Assembly: GCF_030817195.1 (NCBI RefSeq)
Contig: NZ_JAUSYZ010000001.1
Coordinates: 2,046,001 to 2,110,000 of the forward strand
Source: Arthrobacter globiformis
Lineage (GTDB): Bacteria > Actinomycetota > Actinomycetes > Actinomycetales > Micrococcaceae
Direction: 5' to 3'
Length of the DNA stretch: 64,000 nt
Each line of letters begins with the position of its first letter. The stretch's first letter is position 1. This document shows, piece by piece, positions 29,170 through 37,740 of the stretch. The notes under the pieces were generated by a model. It was not told where the DNA came from and did not search any database. It worked only from the letters and a program-made list of their open reading frames with translations. The position numbers and the translations under genes are program-made.

Positions 29170-29187
29170 CCATATGTATACATATGG
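29170..29187. promoter_or_regulatory. Perfect 18-bp palindrome, candidate GntR operator
   Basis: CCATATGTATACATATGG is its own reverse complement and stands out as AT-rich in GC-rich DNA. FCD-type GntR regulators typically bind short dyads with a GTATAC-like core, so this is the best candidate operator for the prp regulator. Confidence 0.6.
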
Positions 29188-29329
29188 CGGGGCAGAAGCT
29201 AAATGCGAGTTGCCCAGGCCAGGAAGGCGTCCTTCGCTGACCGGCTGATTTGGATACTGGCTGGAGAAGCGGGAAGGATGCCCCGACCGCTGAGGCGTTT
29301 TTGTCACAGGCTGCTGTCATGCTGTGGGT

Positions 29330-30952
29330 ATGCATAACGGTGCGGCTGCTGCTGAGGTGTTGGAGGCTATTAGTGCCTCTGCCTTAGCGCTGGCTGCCGA
29401 GCTCCGCAGGACTGCTGACCCGGTCCCGGCGGGCGCTGGATTGCGGCTGGATCAGGCGGACCGGTTGCAGGAGCGGGCGGATACGTTCCTGGACGGCCTG
29501 ACCAAGGTTTCCGGGATGGAAGCCCGGGTTGCGGCCGTGAAGGTGCACCTCGCGGCCGGGTTCGCTGCCACGGAGGCGGCGATGGCGCCGCCGGAGGCGT
29601 CGCCCCAGGAGCGATCTGTCCTGCAGATGTCCGTGACTGCGTCGGTGGCGTGTGCGCTGACCGTGAGCGAAGGGTCGGCTACGCGGTTTCTGGCCGAATC
29701 CGGCAAGCTGAGTACCAACTTGCCGTTGACACTGGACGGGATGGGGTCAGGAACGCTGTCCTGGCAGCACGGGCGCATTATGTTCGATGAAACCGATGGG
29801 CTGGATCCAGAAGCCGCCGCGGCGTTGGAAGCCCACTTCCTGGACCCCGACGCCCCCAACCCGGCGCGCGGCTGCCCCGCCGGGGAGCTGACTCCGGCAA
29901 GGTTCCGGGCCAAGGCCCGCTACTGGCGGGAACGGCACCACCCGGTCAGCATCGAAACCCGCCACCGCAACAGTTCTAAAGACCGGCGGCTGGAGTACAC
30001 CCCGGACCGGGACGGCATGGCCTGGCTGTCGGCGTATCTGCCCGCGGACCAGGCCGCCGGGATCTGGGACCGGGCCACCGCCACCGCCCGCGCGCTGCAG
30101 GGCCCTACCGAGTCACGGACCCTGACCCAGTTGCGCGTCGATGCCGCCGCCACCTGGCTGCTCACCGCAGGCCACCCGGTTTACGCCGCGGTTGACGGCC
30201 CGCCCCCGGAAGCCGTGCCCGCAGGTACAGCGCCGGCAGGTTTGGTGCCGGCAGGTTCAGCGCCTCCCGGTGTTGTGCCGTCTCCACGGGCGCAGGTCCT
30301 GGTCACGGTTCCGGTGTTTTCGCTGCTTGGACAGACGGAGGAGCCGGCGGTGCTGGACGGGTACGGGCCGATCCCGCCGTCCATGGCCCGCCGCCTGGTT
30401 GCCGATGGGGCGACGTCCTTCCTGCGCGTCCTCACCGACCCGCGTGACGGGGCGCCGCTGGAGATCGGACGCACCAGCTACCGGCTCACTAAACCGATGC
30501 GCCAATGGCTCCGGCTGCGTGACGCCCGATGCACGTTCCCCAACTGCAACAACCACTCCCTGGACAACGACGCCGACCACATACTGGCCTGGGCCGACGG
30601 CGGCGGCACCGGCGTCGCCAATCTTGGCCAGCCATGCCCTAAGCATCACCGCCTGAAACACACCACAGCGTGGAGACCGGTCGGCGCCACCCGCGAGAGC
30701 CCGCCGGGCTGGATTTCACCCGCGGGACGGTCCTACCCAGCGGAACAGCAGGACTGGGAACCACCCATCTGGCCGGAACCGCCGCCCGGCCAAGAATGGC
30801 AGTGGCTGCCGGACTGGTTTGACCAGGATCCCGAACCTTCGGAACCTCCCGACGCCCTCGACGGTGTTGAGAGCGCGATGGCTTTCGACAGCGTTGAACC
30901 ACCGCTGCCTTTGGATCCCTGGCCCAACTGGTCTTCACCCGCAGCCGCCTAA
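29330..30952 (+). CDS. DUF222 / HNH endonuclease domain protein (13E12 family)
   Basis: A 540-residue protein of the multi-copy actinobacterial DUF222-HNH family. DUF222 covers about residues 30-330. The HNH domain is near 395-450: RDARCTFPNCNN has the first Cys pair, NDADHILAWADGG the catalytic His, and CPKHHRLKH the second zinc ligands. A short Pro/Ala/Gly insertion (VPAGTAPAGLVPAGSAPPG) sits between them. Start ATG 29330, or GTG 29324; CATGCT 6 nt upstream of the ATG suggests a leaderless start. The cell role is unknown; the family is often linked to selfish or defence DNA. No partner genes are adjacent. Confidence 0.88.
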   Translation: MHNGAAAAEVLEAISASALALAAELRRTADPVPAGAGLRLDQADRLQERADTFLDGLTKVSGMEARVAAVKVHLAAGFAATEAAMAPPEASPQERSVLQMSVTASVACALTVSEGSATRFLAESGKLSTNLPLTLDGMGSGTLSWQHGRIMFDETDGLDPEAAAALEAHFLDPDAPNPARGCPAGELTPARFRAKARYWRERHHPVSIETRHRNSSKDRRLEYTPDRDGMAWLSAYLPADQAAGIWDRATATARALQGPTESRTLTQLRVDAAATWLLTAGHPVYAAVDGPPPEAVPAGTAPAGLVPAGSAPPGVVPSPRAQVLVTVPVFSLLGQTEEPAVLDGYGPIPPSMARRLVADGATSFLRVLTDPRDGAPLEIGRTSYRLTKPMRQWLRLRDARCTFPNCNNHSLDNDADHILAWADGGGTGVANLGQPCPKHHRLKHTTAWRPVGATRESPPGWISPAGRSYPAEQQDWEPPIWPEPPPGQEWQWLPDWFDQDPEPSEPPDALDGVESAMAFDSVEPPLPLDPWPNWSSPAAA

Positions 30953-30966
30953 GGGTGCGTCTCCCA

Positions 30967-31005
30967 TTCCGGTGCCCGCTCATCGGCATGCCTGAGAGTT
31001 TCCCG
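30967..31005 (-). other. Glycine-riboswitch-like fragment (weak)
   Basis: On the minus strand GGGAAACTCTCAGGCA resembles the conserved CTCTCAGGC segment of glycine riboswitches, but the other conserved box (GCCGAAGGnGCAA) is not found and no glycine gene follows. It may be a decayed copy or chance. Confidence 0.2.
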
Positions 31006-31100
31006 AGCAGGGGGCCTGGATGATCATGAGCGGTCAGGGGCTGGGTGATCATGCGAGCTCGGGATTTACGGGTTCCCTTTAAATGGATCCCCGGTAGTGA

Positions 31101-31814
31101 TCAGGCGCGGGACCAGCGGTATTCGTTCTCGGGACGGCCCGGAGCCCCGTACCGCGCCGTCCGGGACACCGTTCCGGCGTCGGCGAGGTACTCGAGGTAC
31201 CGCCGTGCGGTCACCCTTGACATGCCCAGGGCAGTCATGACTTCGGTGGCCGAGACGGCACCGGGCTGTTCCTTGATAAAGTCGCGGACGGCGTCGAGCG
31301 TTGACGGGGCCAGACCTTTCGGCAACGGAAGCTCGGATGGCGCCCGCAGGCTGGCGAAGGCCTGGTCCACATCGCTCTGCGACGCCGCTGCCTTCGCCGA
31401 TCCCGCCTCCGGTCCCGCCAGCTGTTCGCGGAACTGCCGGTAGCTCTCCAGCTTGTCCGCGAACGTTGCGTAGGTGAACGGTTTAATGAGGTACTGCACG
31501 ACGCCGATGGAGACGGCGCTGCGGACAATCGCCACTTCCCGAACAGCTGTGATGGCAATGATGTCGGCGAAGTGCCCGGCCGAGCGCATCCGCCGGGCGA
31601 TGTCGAGGCCATGCAGGTCCGGCAGGTTCATGTCCAGCAGAACCAGCTCCACCGGGGTGCTGGCTGCGGAGAACTCGGTGAGCATCCGGAGCGCCGACTG
31701 GCCGTCCGGAGCCGTACCTGCCAGCGTGAAGCCGTCCACCCGGCCCACGTAGGCGGCGTGTGCCGCAGCTGCGACGGGCTCGTCCTCGACGACGAGGACT
31801 CGGATGTCTGTCAC
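31101..31814 (-). CDS. Response regulator, CitB/DcuR type
   Basis: A 237-residue response regulator. The receiver domain has the acidic pair Glu10-Asp11, phospho-acceptor Asp61 in LLDMNLPDLHG and Lys in the IKPF switch. The C-terminal part (about 150-237) is the CitB-type winged helix (ATEVMTALGMSRVTARRYLE). GTG start at 31812-31814 overlaps the kinase stop by GTGA, with GGAGG upstream; this shows tight coupling. With the kinase it likely senses a di- or tricarboxylate and controls the divergent transporter gene. Confidence 0.92.
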   Translation of the reverse strand: MTDIRVLVVEDEPVAAAAHAAYVGRVDGFTLAGTAPDGQSALRMLTEFSAASTPVELVLLDMNLPDLHGLDIARRMRSAGHFADIIAITAVREVAIVRSAVSIGVVQYLIKPFTYATFADKLESYRQFREQLAGPEAGSAKAAASQSDVDQAFASLRAPSELPLPKGLAPSTLDAVRDFIKEQPGAVSATEVMTALGMSRVTARRYLEYLADAGTVSRTARYGAPGRPENEYRWSRA

Positions 31815-33547
31815 GTGTGGTCCTCCGGGAGGCTCGATGTGGGCGTGCATGACGGCAATGTGCTGGGCGGCGGTGTGCTTGACGGCGATGTGCCGGGCGA
31901 AAAGGTGTCTGGGGGCAATGAGCTGGAAGCTGCGCTGGCCGGGAGTGCGATGTGGAAGCGCGCCCCGCCGGTGCTGGAGTTGCTGATGGTCATGGTACCG
32001 GCCAGGCGCTGGACGGCCTGTTTCACCAGTGCAAGGCCAAGGCCCCGTCCGAACGGCCCGGCCGTCTTGGTGCTGAAACCGTAGCGGAACACGTCGTCCA
32101 CGGCTGACGGGTCAATGCCCTTGCCAGAGTCCTGCACCGTTATTTCCAGGCCGCCGCTGGACGTGTCCACCAGCAGCTCCACCCGCCTGGGTGCGGGGGC
32201 GTCGGCCGCGGCGTCGATGGCATTGTCCAGCAGATTGCCGAGCACCGTGACGAGGTCCTGTACTGCCAGTTCTCCGCTAAGGGCCGGTCCGGACGCCTCG
32301 ACCACGAGCTCCACGCCGCGTTCGTGGGCCTCCGCCGCCTTGCCCATGACGAGGGCGCTCAGCACCGGCTCCTGGACCGACCCGATCACGTCGTCCGCCA
32401 GCTGCTGGCTCAGCTCCAGGTCCTTCGTGGCAAAGTCCAGGGCCTCGTCCGTCCTGCCCAGCTCCAGCAGGGAGACCATCGTGTGAAGCCGGTTTGCATG
32501 CTCGTGGGTCTGGGCACGGAGGGCATCGGACAGTGTCCGCATGCTCTCCAGCTCGGTGCCCAGGGATTCGATCTCCGTGCGGTCGCGGATGGTGGCAACG
32601 GTGCCGAACACCGGGCCGCGCTGGCGTTCGGCGGAGGATCCCGGCCCCACTGCAGGGCGCTGGTTAACCACCAGGACGCCGTCATTGGTGAGGTGGATTT
32701 CGTCGTGGGCCGTGCGCCCGGATTCAAAAAGCTCCTTCAGGCTGGGCGCCAGGGGCAGGTCGGCGAGCTGCGGCGTGGCCGCGTGGTCGTCCTCCGCTTC
32801 CCGCGGTTCCAGGCCCAGCAGTTCGGCCGCCTGGTCGTTGTAGATCACCACCCTTCCGGCCCGGTCAATCAGGACAACACCTTCCCGGACCGAATGGAGC
32901 ACCGATTCGTAGTAGGCGAAGAGCTGGGCCAGCTGCTCGGGTCCCCACCCCCTGGTCACGCGCCGCAGGTAGCGGCCAAGAAACCATGACGCGAGCGATC
33001 CGCCTGCCAGCAGGGACCCGGACACAGCCAGCAACGCCGGCAGCCTGCCGGACACGGCCACGTCCACCGTGTTGACAGTCACGCCGGCCGCCACTAGCGC
33101 GCGGACCCCACCGCGGGCGTCCTTCACCGGAGCGATCGTCCGCACCGACGGCCCGAGCGTTCCGGCGGTGATCTCGGTGAACACGCGGCCCTCGAGAGCC
33201 TCCTGGATCGAGCCGATGTACGGGCGGCCCAGCTCCTCGTCCAAAGGGTGCGTCCACCGCGTCCGGTCCGGCGACATGATGGTGATGAAGTCGGCCCCGG
33301 AGTCGGCCATGACCCTCAGCGCGTAGGGCTGGAGCTGCGCCGACGGGTTCCCGGTACCGGCGGCCTGCAGAATAAGAGGGTTATCGGCGATGGACGTCGC
33401 CAAAGCCCCCATCCGGCGGCCGGCCTCCTCGTAGGCATGGTCCCGGGCGTCAACGAAGACGGCCGTCCCGACGATGGCCGTCAGGGCCAGCATGAACAGC
33501 AGGTTCGCCACGAACAGCCGCCTCGCAATGCTCCAGCGGTGGATCAT
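31811..33547 (-). CDS. Sensor histidine kinase, CitA/DcuS type
   Basis: A 578-residue membrane sensor. TM1 is at 11-33, followed by an outer PAS-like (sCACHE) domain to about 165, TM2 at about 168-191, a cytoplasmic PAS domain (about 205-325), and the kinase core. The phospho-accepting His is His348 in RAQTHEHANRLHTM. The N box (NLLDNAIDAA) and G boxes (DSGKGID, GRGLGLALV) are intact. The last 40 residues are a Ser/Pro/Thr-rich tail. ATG at 33545-33547 has GGGAGGTG upstream. It is divergent from the dctA-like gene with 139 bp between starts, which suggests dicarboxylate sensing. Confidence 0.93.
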   Translation of the reverse strand: MIHRWSIARRLFVANLLFMLALTAIVGTAVFVDARDHAYEEAGRRMGALATSIADNPLILQAAGTGNPSAQLQPYALRVMADSGADFITIMSPDRTRWTHPLDEELGRPYIGSIQEALEGRVFTEITAGTLGPSVRTIAPVKDARGGVRALVAAGVTVNTVDVAVSGRLPALLAVSGSLLAGGSLASWFLGRYLRRVTRGWGPEQLAQLFAYYESVLHSVREGVVLIDRAGRVVIYNDQAAELLGLEPREAEDDHAATPQLADLPLAPSLKELFESGRTAHDEIHLTNDGVLVVNQRPAVGPGSSAERQRGPVFGTVATIRDRTEIESLGTELESMRTLSDALRAQTHEHANRLHTMVSLLELGRTDEALDFATKDLELSQQLADDVIGSVQEPVLSALVMGKAAEAHERGVELVVEASGPALSGELAVQDLVTVLGNLLDNAIDAAADAPAPRRVELLVDTSSGGLEITVQDSGKGIDPSAVDDVFRYGFSTKTAGPFGRGLGLALVKQAVQRLAGTMTISNSSTGGARFHIALPASAASSSLPPDTFSPGTSPSSTPPPSTLPSCTPTSSLPEDHT

Positions 33548-33686
33548 CAACACCTCCCATGACCAATATGAACGCAACGGTGAGCCAAGTCACTCCGTGG
33601 CGAATGATGGAAATCACAAAGGACCGACGCGCGGAGCCCAGAGATTGTGCCGAAGCGTCTTCCAGATTATCCATAAGGAGAGAAAG

Positions 33687-35027
33687 ATGGCTTCTCAACG
33701 AGGAGAGTCGGCAGTGCCGGCCAAAGCCGAGCGCAAGGGACTCGACAAGTCCCACTATCTGTACATGGCGGTTATCGCCGCTGTCATTCTCGGCGCTCTG
33801 GTGGGACTGCTGTTCCCCGAGGTCGGAAAATCACTCAAGCCCCTCGGTGACGGCTTCATCAAGCTGATCAAGATGATGATCGCCCCGATCATCTTCTGCA
33901 CCATCGTGTTGGGCATCGGCTCCATCGCCAAGGCGGCCACCGTCGGCAAGGTCGGCGGACTGGCTCTGGGCTACTTTGTGGTCATGTCCACCTTCGCCCT
34001 GGCGATCGGCCTCGTTGTCGGCAACCTCATCCACCCGGGTGAAGGGCTGCAGCTTGCGCCGTACGACCCCAACAAAAAGGCAGCCACGGATAGCACGGTT
34101 GACTTCCTGCTGGGCATCATTCCCGGGGACATTCCGGTGCTTCCCACCCTGCTCGCTGCCATCCTCGTCGGCTTCGCACTGCAGAAGATGGGCCCGCAGG
34201 GCGCGCCGATCCTGAAGGCCATCGGCCACGGCCAGGCCCTGGTCTTCCGCATCCTGATCATGATCATGTGGCTCGCCCCCGTGGGTGCCTTCGGTGCCAT
34301 CGCCGCAGTGGTCGGCGCCACCGGCTTCCAGGCCATCGTGAGCATGTTCACCCTGATGATCGCGTTCTACATCACCTGTGCCGTGTTCATCGTCGTCATC
34401 CTCGGCGGCCTGCTGCAGGTTGTCACCGGTGTGAACATCTTCAAGCTGATGAAGTACCTGGCCCGCGAGTACCTGCTGATCTTCTCGACGTCGTCCTCTG
34501 AGGCCGCCCTGCCGCGCCTCATCGCCAAGATGGAGCACCTGGGCGTCTCCAAGCCGGTGGTCGGCGTAACCGTGCCGACCGGCTACTCCTTCAACCTGGA
34601 CGGCACGGCCATCTACCTGACCATGGCGTCGCTCTTCGTGGCCAACGCCATGGGAACGCCGCTGGACCTCGGCGCCCAGATCTCCCTGCTGATCTTCATG
34701 ATCATCGCGTCCAAGGGCGCAGCCGGCGTCACCGGTGCCGGACTGGCCACCCTCGCTGCCGGCCTGCAGGCCCACAAGCCTGAACTCCTGGGCGGCGTCG
34801 GCATGATCGTGGGCATCGACCGCTTCATGTCCGAGGCCCGTGCGCTGACGAACTTCACCGGCAACGCCGTTGCCACCCTGCTGATCGGCACCTGGGTCAA
34901 GGAGGTCGACGGCGAGCAGGTCAACCGCGTGCTGTCCGGCCAGGAACCGTTCGACGAGCAGACGATGGTGGCGCACCACCACGGTGTGGCGGAAACGCCC
35001 GAGCAGGCCGTACCGGCCAAGGCCTAA
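33687..35027 (+). CDS. dctA: C4-dicarboxylate:cation symporter, DctA-like
   Basis: A 446-residue DAACS-family symporter importing succinate, fumarate, malate or related acids with H+ or Na+. About eight hydrophobic segments, the serine-rich re-entrant loop STSSSEAALPRLI and the transport motif GYSFNLDGTAIYLTMASLF are seen. ATG at 33687 has AAGGAGAG upstream; the frame is open further back without coding character. Its place opposite a CitA/CitB pair makes regulated dicarboxylate uptake likely. A strong terminator follows. Confidence 0.9.
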   Translation: MASQRGESAVPAKAERKGLDKSHYLYMAVIAAVILGALVGLLFPEVGKSLKPLGDGFIKLIKMMIAPIIFCTIVLGIGSIAKAATVGKVGGLALGYFVVMSTFALAIGLVVGNLIHPGEGLQLAPYDPNKKAATDSTVDFLLGIIPGDIPVLPTLLAAILVGFALQKMGPQGAPILKAIGHGQALVFRILIMIMWLAPVGAFGAIAAVVGATGFQAIVSMFTLMIAFYITCAVFIVVILGGLLQVVTGVNIFKLMKYLAREYLLIFSTSSSEAALPRLIAKMEHLGVSKPVVGVTVPTGYSFNLDGTAIYLTMASLFVANAMGTPLDLGAQISLLIFMIIASKGAAGVTGAGLATLAAGLQAHKPELLGGVGMIVGIDRFMSEARALTNFTGNAVATLLIGTWVKEVDGEQVNRVLSGQEPFDEQTMVAHHHGVAETPEQAVPAKA

Positions 35028-35055
35028 GGCCCGGCGCCATACAACTACAGCGATA

Positions 35056-35093
35056 CCGCCCGCACAGGCCCAGCCTGTGCGGGCGGTTTCTTT
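35056..35093 (+). terminator. Terminator after dctA
   Basis: CCGCCCGCACAGGC at 35056-35069 pairs perfectly with the bases at 35073-35086, followed by TTTCTTT. A classic intrinsic terminator. Confidence 0.9.
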
Positions 35094-35263
35094 GCTGTCG
35101 GCCAGCAACCTTCGACTTCAGGTACAAGGTAAAGGCTCAAACGCCATCAAAAGTCAAGGTCCATGGAATGCCGTGTCGGGCGCTGTAACCTTGGGGTGGA
35201 AGTAGCAGGGGCGCTGGCAGACAGCGGCAGAAAATCACCGTCATCGAAAGTGTGGATTGATAC

Positions 35264-36163
35264 GTGAGCAGCGAACAGGGTTCAGCAACTCTGGAAGGCA
35301 CGGAACTCGACCTGGAAGACGCCGTCATGGGTCCCACGGGCCGCCCCCACCGCGATTTTCCGGAGCCCGCGCCGCTGTCCTCCCATGGACCGGCCCGCGT
35401 CATAGCCATGGTCAACCAGAAGGGCGGGGTGGGCAAGACCACCTCCACCATCAACCTTGCCGCGGCGCTGGCCGAATACGGCCGACGCGTGCTCCTGGTG
35501 GACTTCGACCCCCAGGGCGCACTGTCCGCCGGGCTCGGCGTCAACCCCCACGAACTGGATCTGACCGTCTACAACGTCCTGATGGACCGCAAGATCGACA
35601 TCCGCGAAGCCATCCACCAGACCGGCGTGGAGAACGTGGACCTGCTGCCCGCCAACATCGACCTCTCGGCGGCTGAAGTGCAGCTGGTGAACGAGGTGGC
35701 ACGCGAGCAGGTCCTCGACCGGGCGCTGAAGAAGGTCGAGGACGAGTACGACGTCGTGCTCATCGACTGCCAGCCTTCCCTCGGCCTCCTCACCGTCAAC
35801 GCCCTGACCGCGGCCCACGGCGTGATCATTCCGCTGATCTGCGAATTCTTTGCCCTGCGCGCGGTGGCCCTGCTTGTCGAAACCATCGACAAGGTCCAGG
35901 ACCGACTCAACCCGCGGCTGCAGGTGGACGGCGTGCTGGCCACGATGTACGACGCCCGCACGCTGCACAGCCGCGAGGTCATCAGCCGCTTGGTGGAAGC
36001 CTTCGGGGACAAGGTCTTCGAAACCGTCATCAAACGCTCCATCAAGTTCGCCGACGCCACCGTGGCCGCCGAGCCCATCACGAGCTACGCCGGAAACCAT
36101 GTGGGTGCCGATGCCTACCGCCGCCTCGCCAAGGAACTGATTTCGCGCGGCGGCGCGCCCTAG
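35264..36163 (+). CDS. Chromosome partitioning ATPase ParA (Rv1708-like)
   Basis: A 299-residue ParA-family ATPase with deviant Walker A KGGVGKTT (53-60), Walker A' in LLVDFDPQGALSAG and LIDCQPSLG as Walker B. An N-terminal stretch of 45 residues is disordered. It starts GTG at 35264 and leads directly to scpA-scpB. This orphan ParA is distinct from the parAB pair near oriC; it may help condensin loading or segregation. The same order (Rv1708-Rv1710) supports the call. Confidence 0.92.
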   Translation: MSSEQGSATLEGTELDLEDAVMGPTGRPHRDFPEPAPLSSHGPARVIAMVNQKGGVGKTTSTINLAAALAEYGRRVLLVDFDPQGALSAGLGVNPHELDLTVYNVLMDRKIDIREAIHQTGVENVDLLPANIDLSAAEVQLVNEVAREQVLDRALKKVEDEYDVVLIDCQPSLGLLTVNALTAAHGVIIPLICEFFALRAVALLVETIDKVQDRLNPRLQVDGVLATMYDARTLHSREVISRLVEAFGDKVFETVIKRSIKFADATVAAEPITSYAGNHVGADAYRRLAKELISRGGAP

Positions 36164-36168
36164 CCCGC

Positions 36169-37008
36169 ATGACCGCAGAGCCGGCAACGCCCCCCGCCGA
36201 GGCCAGGCGGTCCGGCTTCGAAGTTCGCCTTGCCAACTTCAGCGGTCCCTTTGACCTCCTGCTGGGGCTGATCTCCAAACATCAGCTGGACATCACCGAG
36301 GTGGCGCTGGCCACGGTCACCGACGAGTTCATCCGGTACATCCGGAACCTCCAGGAGCTGGGGGAGGAGTGGGCCCTTGATGAGGCGAGTGAGTTCCTCG
36401 TCATCGCGGCCACGCTGCTGGACCTTAAGGCAGCGCGCCTGCTGCCCGCAGGCGAGGTGGAGGACGACGACGACATCGCCCTCCTCGAGGCACGTGACCT
36501 GCTCTTTGCCCGGCTGCTGCAGTACAAGGCCTTCAAACAGGTCGCCGCGCTGATGGACGCAACACTGGAACTGGAGTCCCTTCGCTATCCGCGGCAAGTC
36601 GCCCTCGAGGAACATTTCGCGGCGATGCTGCCGGAGCTCGTCTGGAAGCACAGCCCCGCACAGTTCGCGGCGCTGGCCGAGGCGGCGCTCAAGCCCAAGG
36701 CCCCGGCTCCGACGGAGGTCGGTGTGGCCCACCTGCACGGCGGCACGGTGAGCGTTCGCGAGCAGGCGGAGCTGATCGGCCTGCGGCTGCAGGACGGCCG
36801 GCCCCTGACATTCCGGGCCCTGATAGCCGACGCCGAATCCACCCTGGTGGTGGTGGCGCGCTTCCTGGCTCTCCTGGAGCTGTTCAGGGACCAGGTGGTT
36901 GCCTTCGACCAGGTGGCGCCGCTTGGCGACCTGACCGTGCGCTGGACGGCGGCCGGCACCGGATGGACCGGGGAGCACCTGAGCGAGGAATATGAGGAGC
37001 AGCAATGA
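36169..37008 (+). CDS. scpA: Condensin subunit ScpA (kleisin)
   Basis: A 279-residue kleisin that links SMC heads and binds ScpB. FSGPFDLLLGLISKHQLDIT is the family's N-terminal signature, and DEASEFLVIAATLLDLKAARLLP follows. The C-terminal winged helix contains VARFLALLELFRDQVV. It begins 5 nt after parA and overlaps scpB by 4 nt (ATGA). Confidence 0.95.
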   Translation: MTAEPATPPAEARRSGFEVRLANFSGPFDLLLGLISKHQLDITEVALATVTDEFIRYIRNLQELGEEWALDEASEFLVIAATLLDLKAARLLPAGEVEDDDDIALLEARDLLFARLLQYKAFKQVAALMDATLELESLRYPRQVALEEHFAAMLPELVWKHSPAQFAALAEAALKPKAPAPTEVGVAHLHGGTVSVREQAELIGLRLQDGRPLTFRALIADAESTLVVVARFLALLELFRDQVVAFDQVAPLGDLTVRWTAAGTGWTGEHLSEEYEEQQ

Positions 37009-37634
37009 CGGATCCAGTCGCGGGCCGGGAACGCGCCGCGCTTGAGGCGGTACTGATGGTGCTGGACGAGCCAACCTCCGCCACCGACCTCGCGGCAGGA
37101 CTCAACCTGACGGTGGCCGCCGTCGAGGCGCTGCTGCTGGACCTGCAGCGTGATTATGACGGCTATACTGTTAAAGCCCCGGATAGGGAAACTGGCAGCA
37201 ATGGACCTGAGCATGAAGTCGCTTCCAGCCCCCGGGGTTTTGAATTGCGGAGTGTCGCCGGCGGCTGGCGCATCTACTCCCGGGCTGAATTTGCCGACGT
37301 CGTCGGTACTTTCGTCCTGGAAGGGCAGACGGCCAGGCTGACCCAGGCGGCGCTCGAGACACTCGCCGTCATCGCTTACAGGCAGCCGGTGTCCAGGGCA
37401 AGGGTGTCTGCAATTCGCGGAGTCAACGTTGACTCTGTTGTGCGGACGCTGACCCAGCGCGGGCTGATCGAGGATGCCGGAACAGATCCGGAATCGGGCG
37501 CTGTCCTGTACCGCACGACGTCGTATTTCCTTGAGCGCATGGGAATCGGCTCGGTGGCTGAGTTGCCTCAGCTTTCACCGCACCTTCCGGGGCTTGAAGG
37601 AATTGAAGAGTTCTACGACGCCGGAAGAATGTAG
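37005..37634 (+). CDS. scpB: Condensin subunit ScpB
   Basis: A 209-residue double winged-helix protein that forms the SMC-ScpA-ScpB complex. Typical parts are EAVLMVLDEPTSATDLA near the start and LTQAALETLAVIAYRQPVSRA with RGVNVDSVVRTLTQRGLIE in the second winged helix. Between the first domain's strands there is an extra segment (about residues 58-80) of lower GC than its surroundings. Start ATG overlaps the scpA stop. Confidence 0.94.
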   Translation: MTDPVAGRERAALEAVLMVLDEPTSATDLAAGLNLTVAAVEALLLDLQRDYDGYTVKAPDRETGSNGPEHEVASSPRGFELRSVAGGWRIYSRAEFADVVGTFVLEGQTARLTQAALETLAVIAYRQPVSRARVSAIRGVNVDSVVRTLTQRGLIEDAGTDPESGAVLYRTTSYFLERMGIGSVAELPQLSPHLPGLEGIEEFYDAGRM

Positions 37635-37740
37635 GCGGCACGCCTGCGAAGCAGTTTTTACCAGGGCAGATTTAATCTGCACGGCTGGCTAGTGTTGTCT
37701 TTGGACAACCTTTGCCGGTCAAAATCACAGAGGACGGGTC

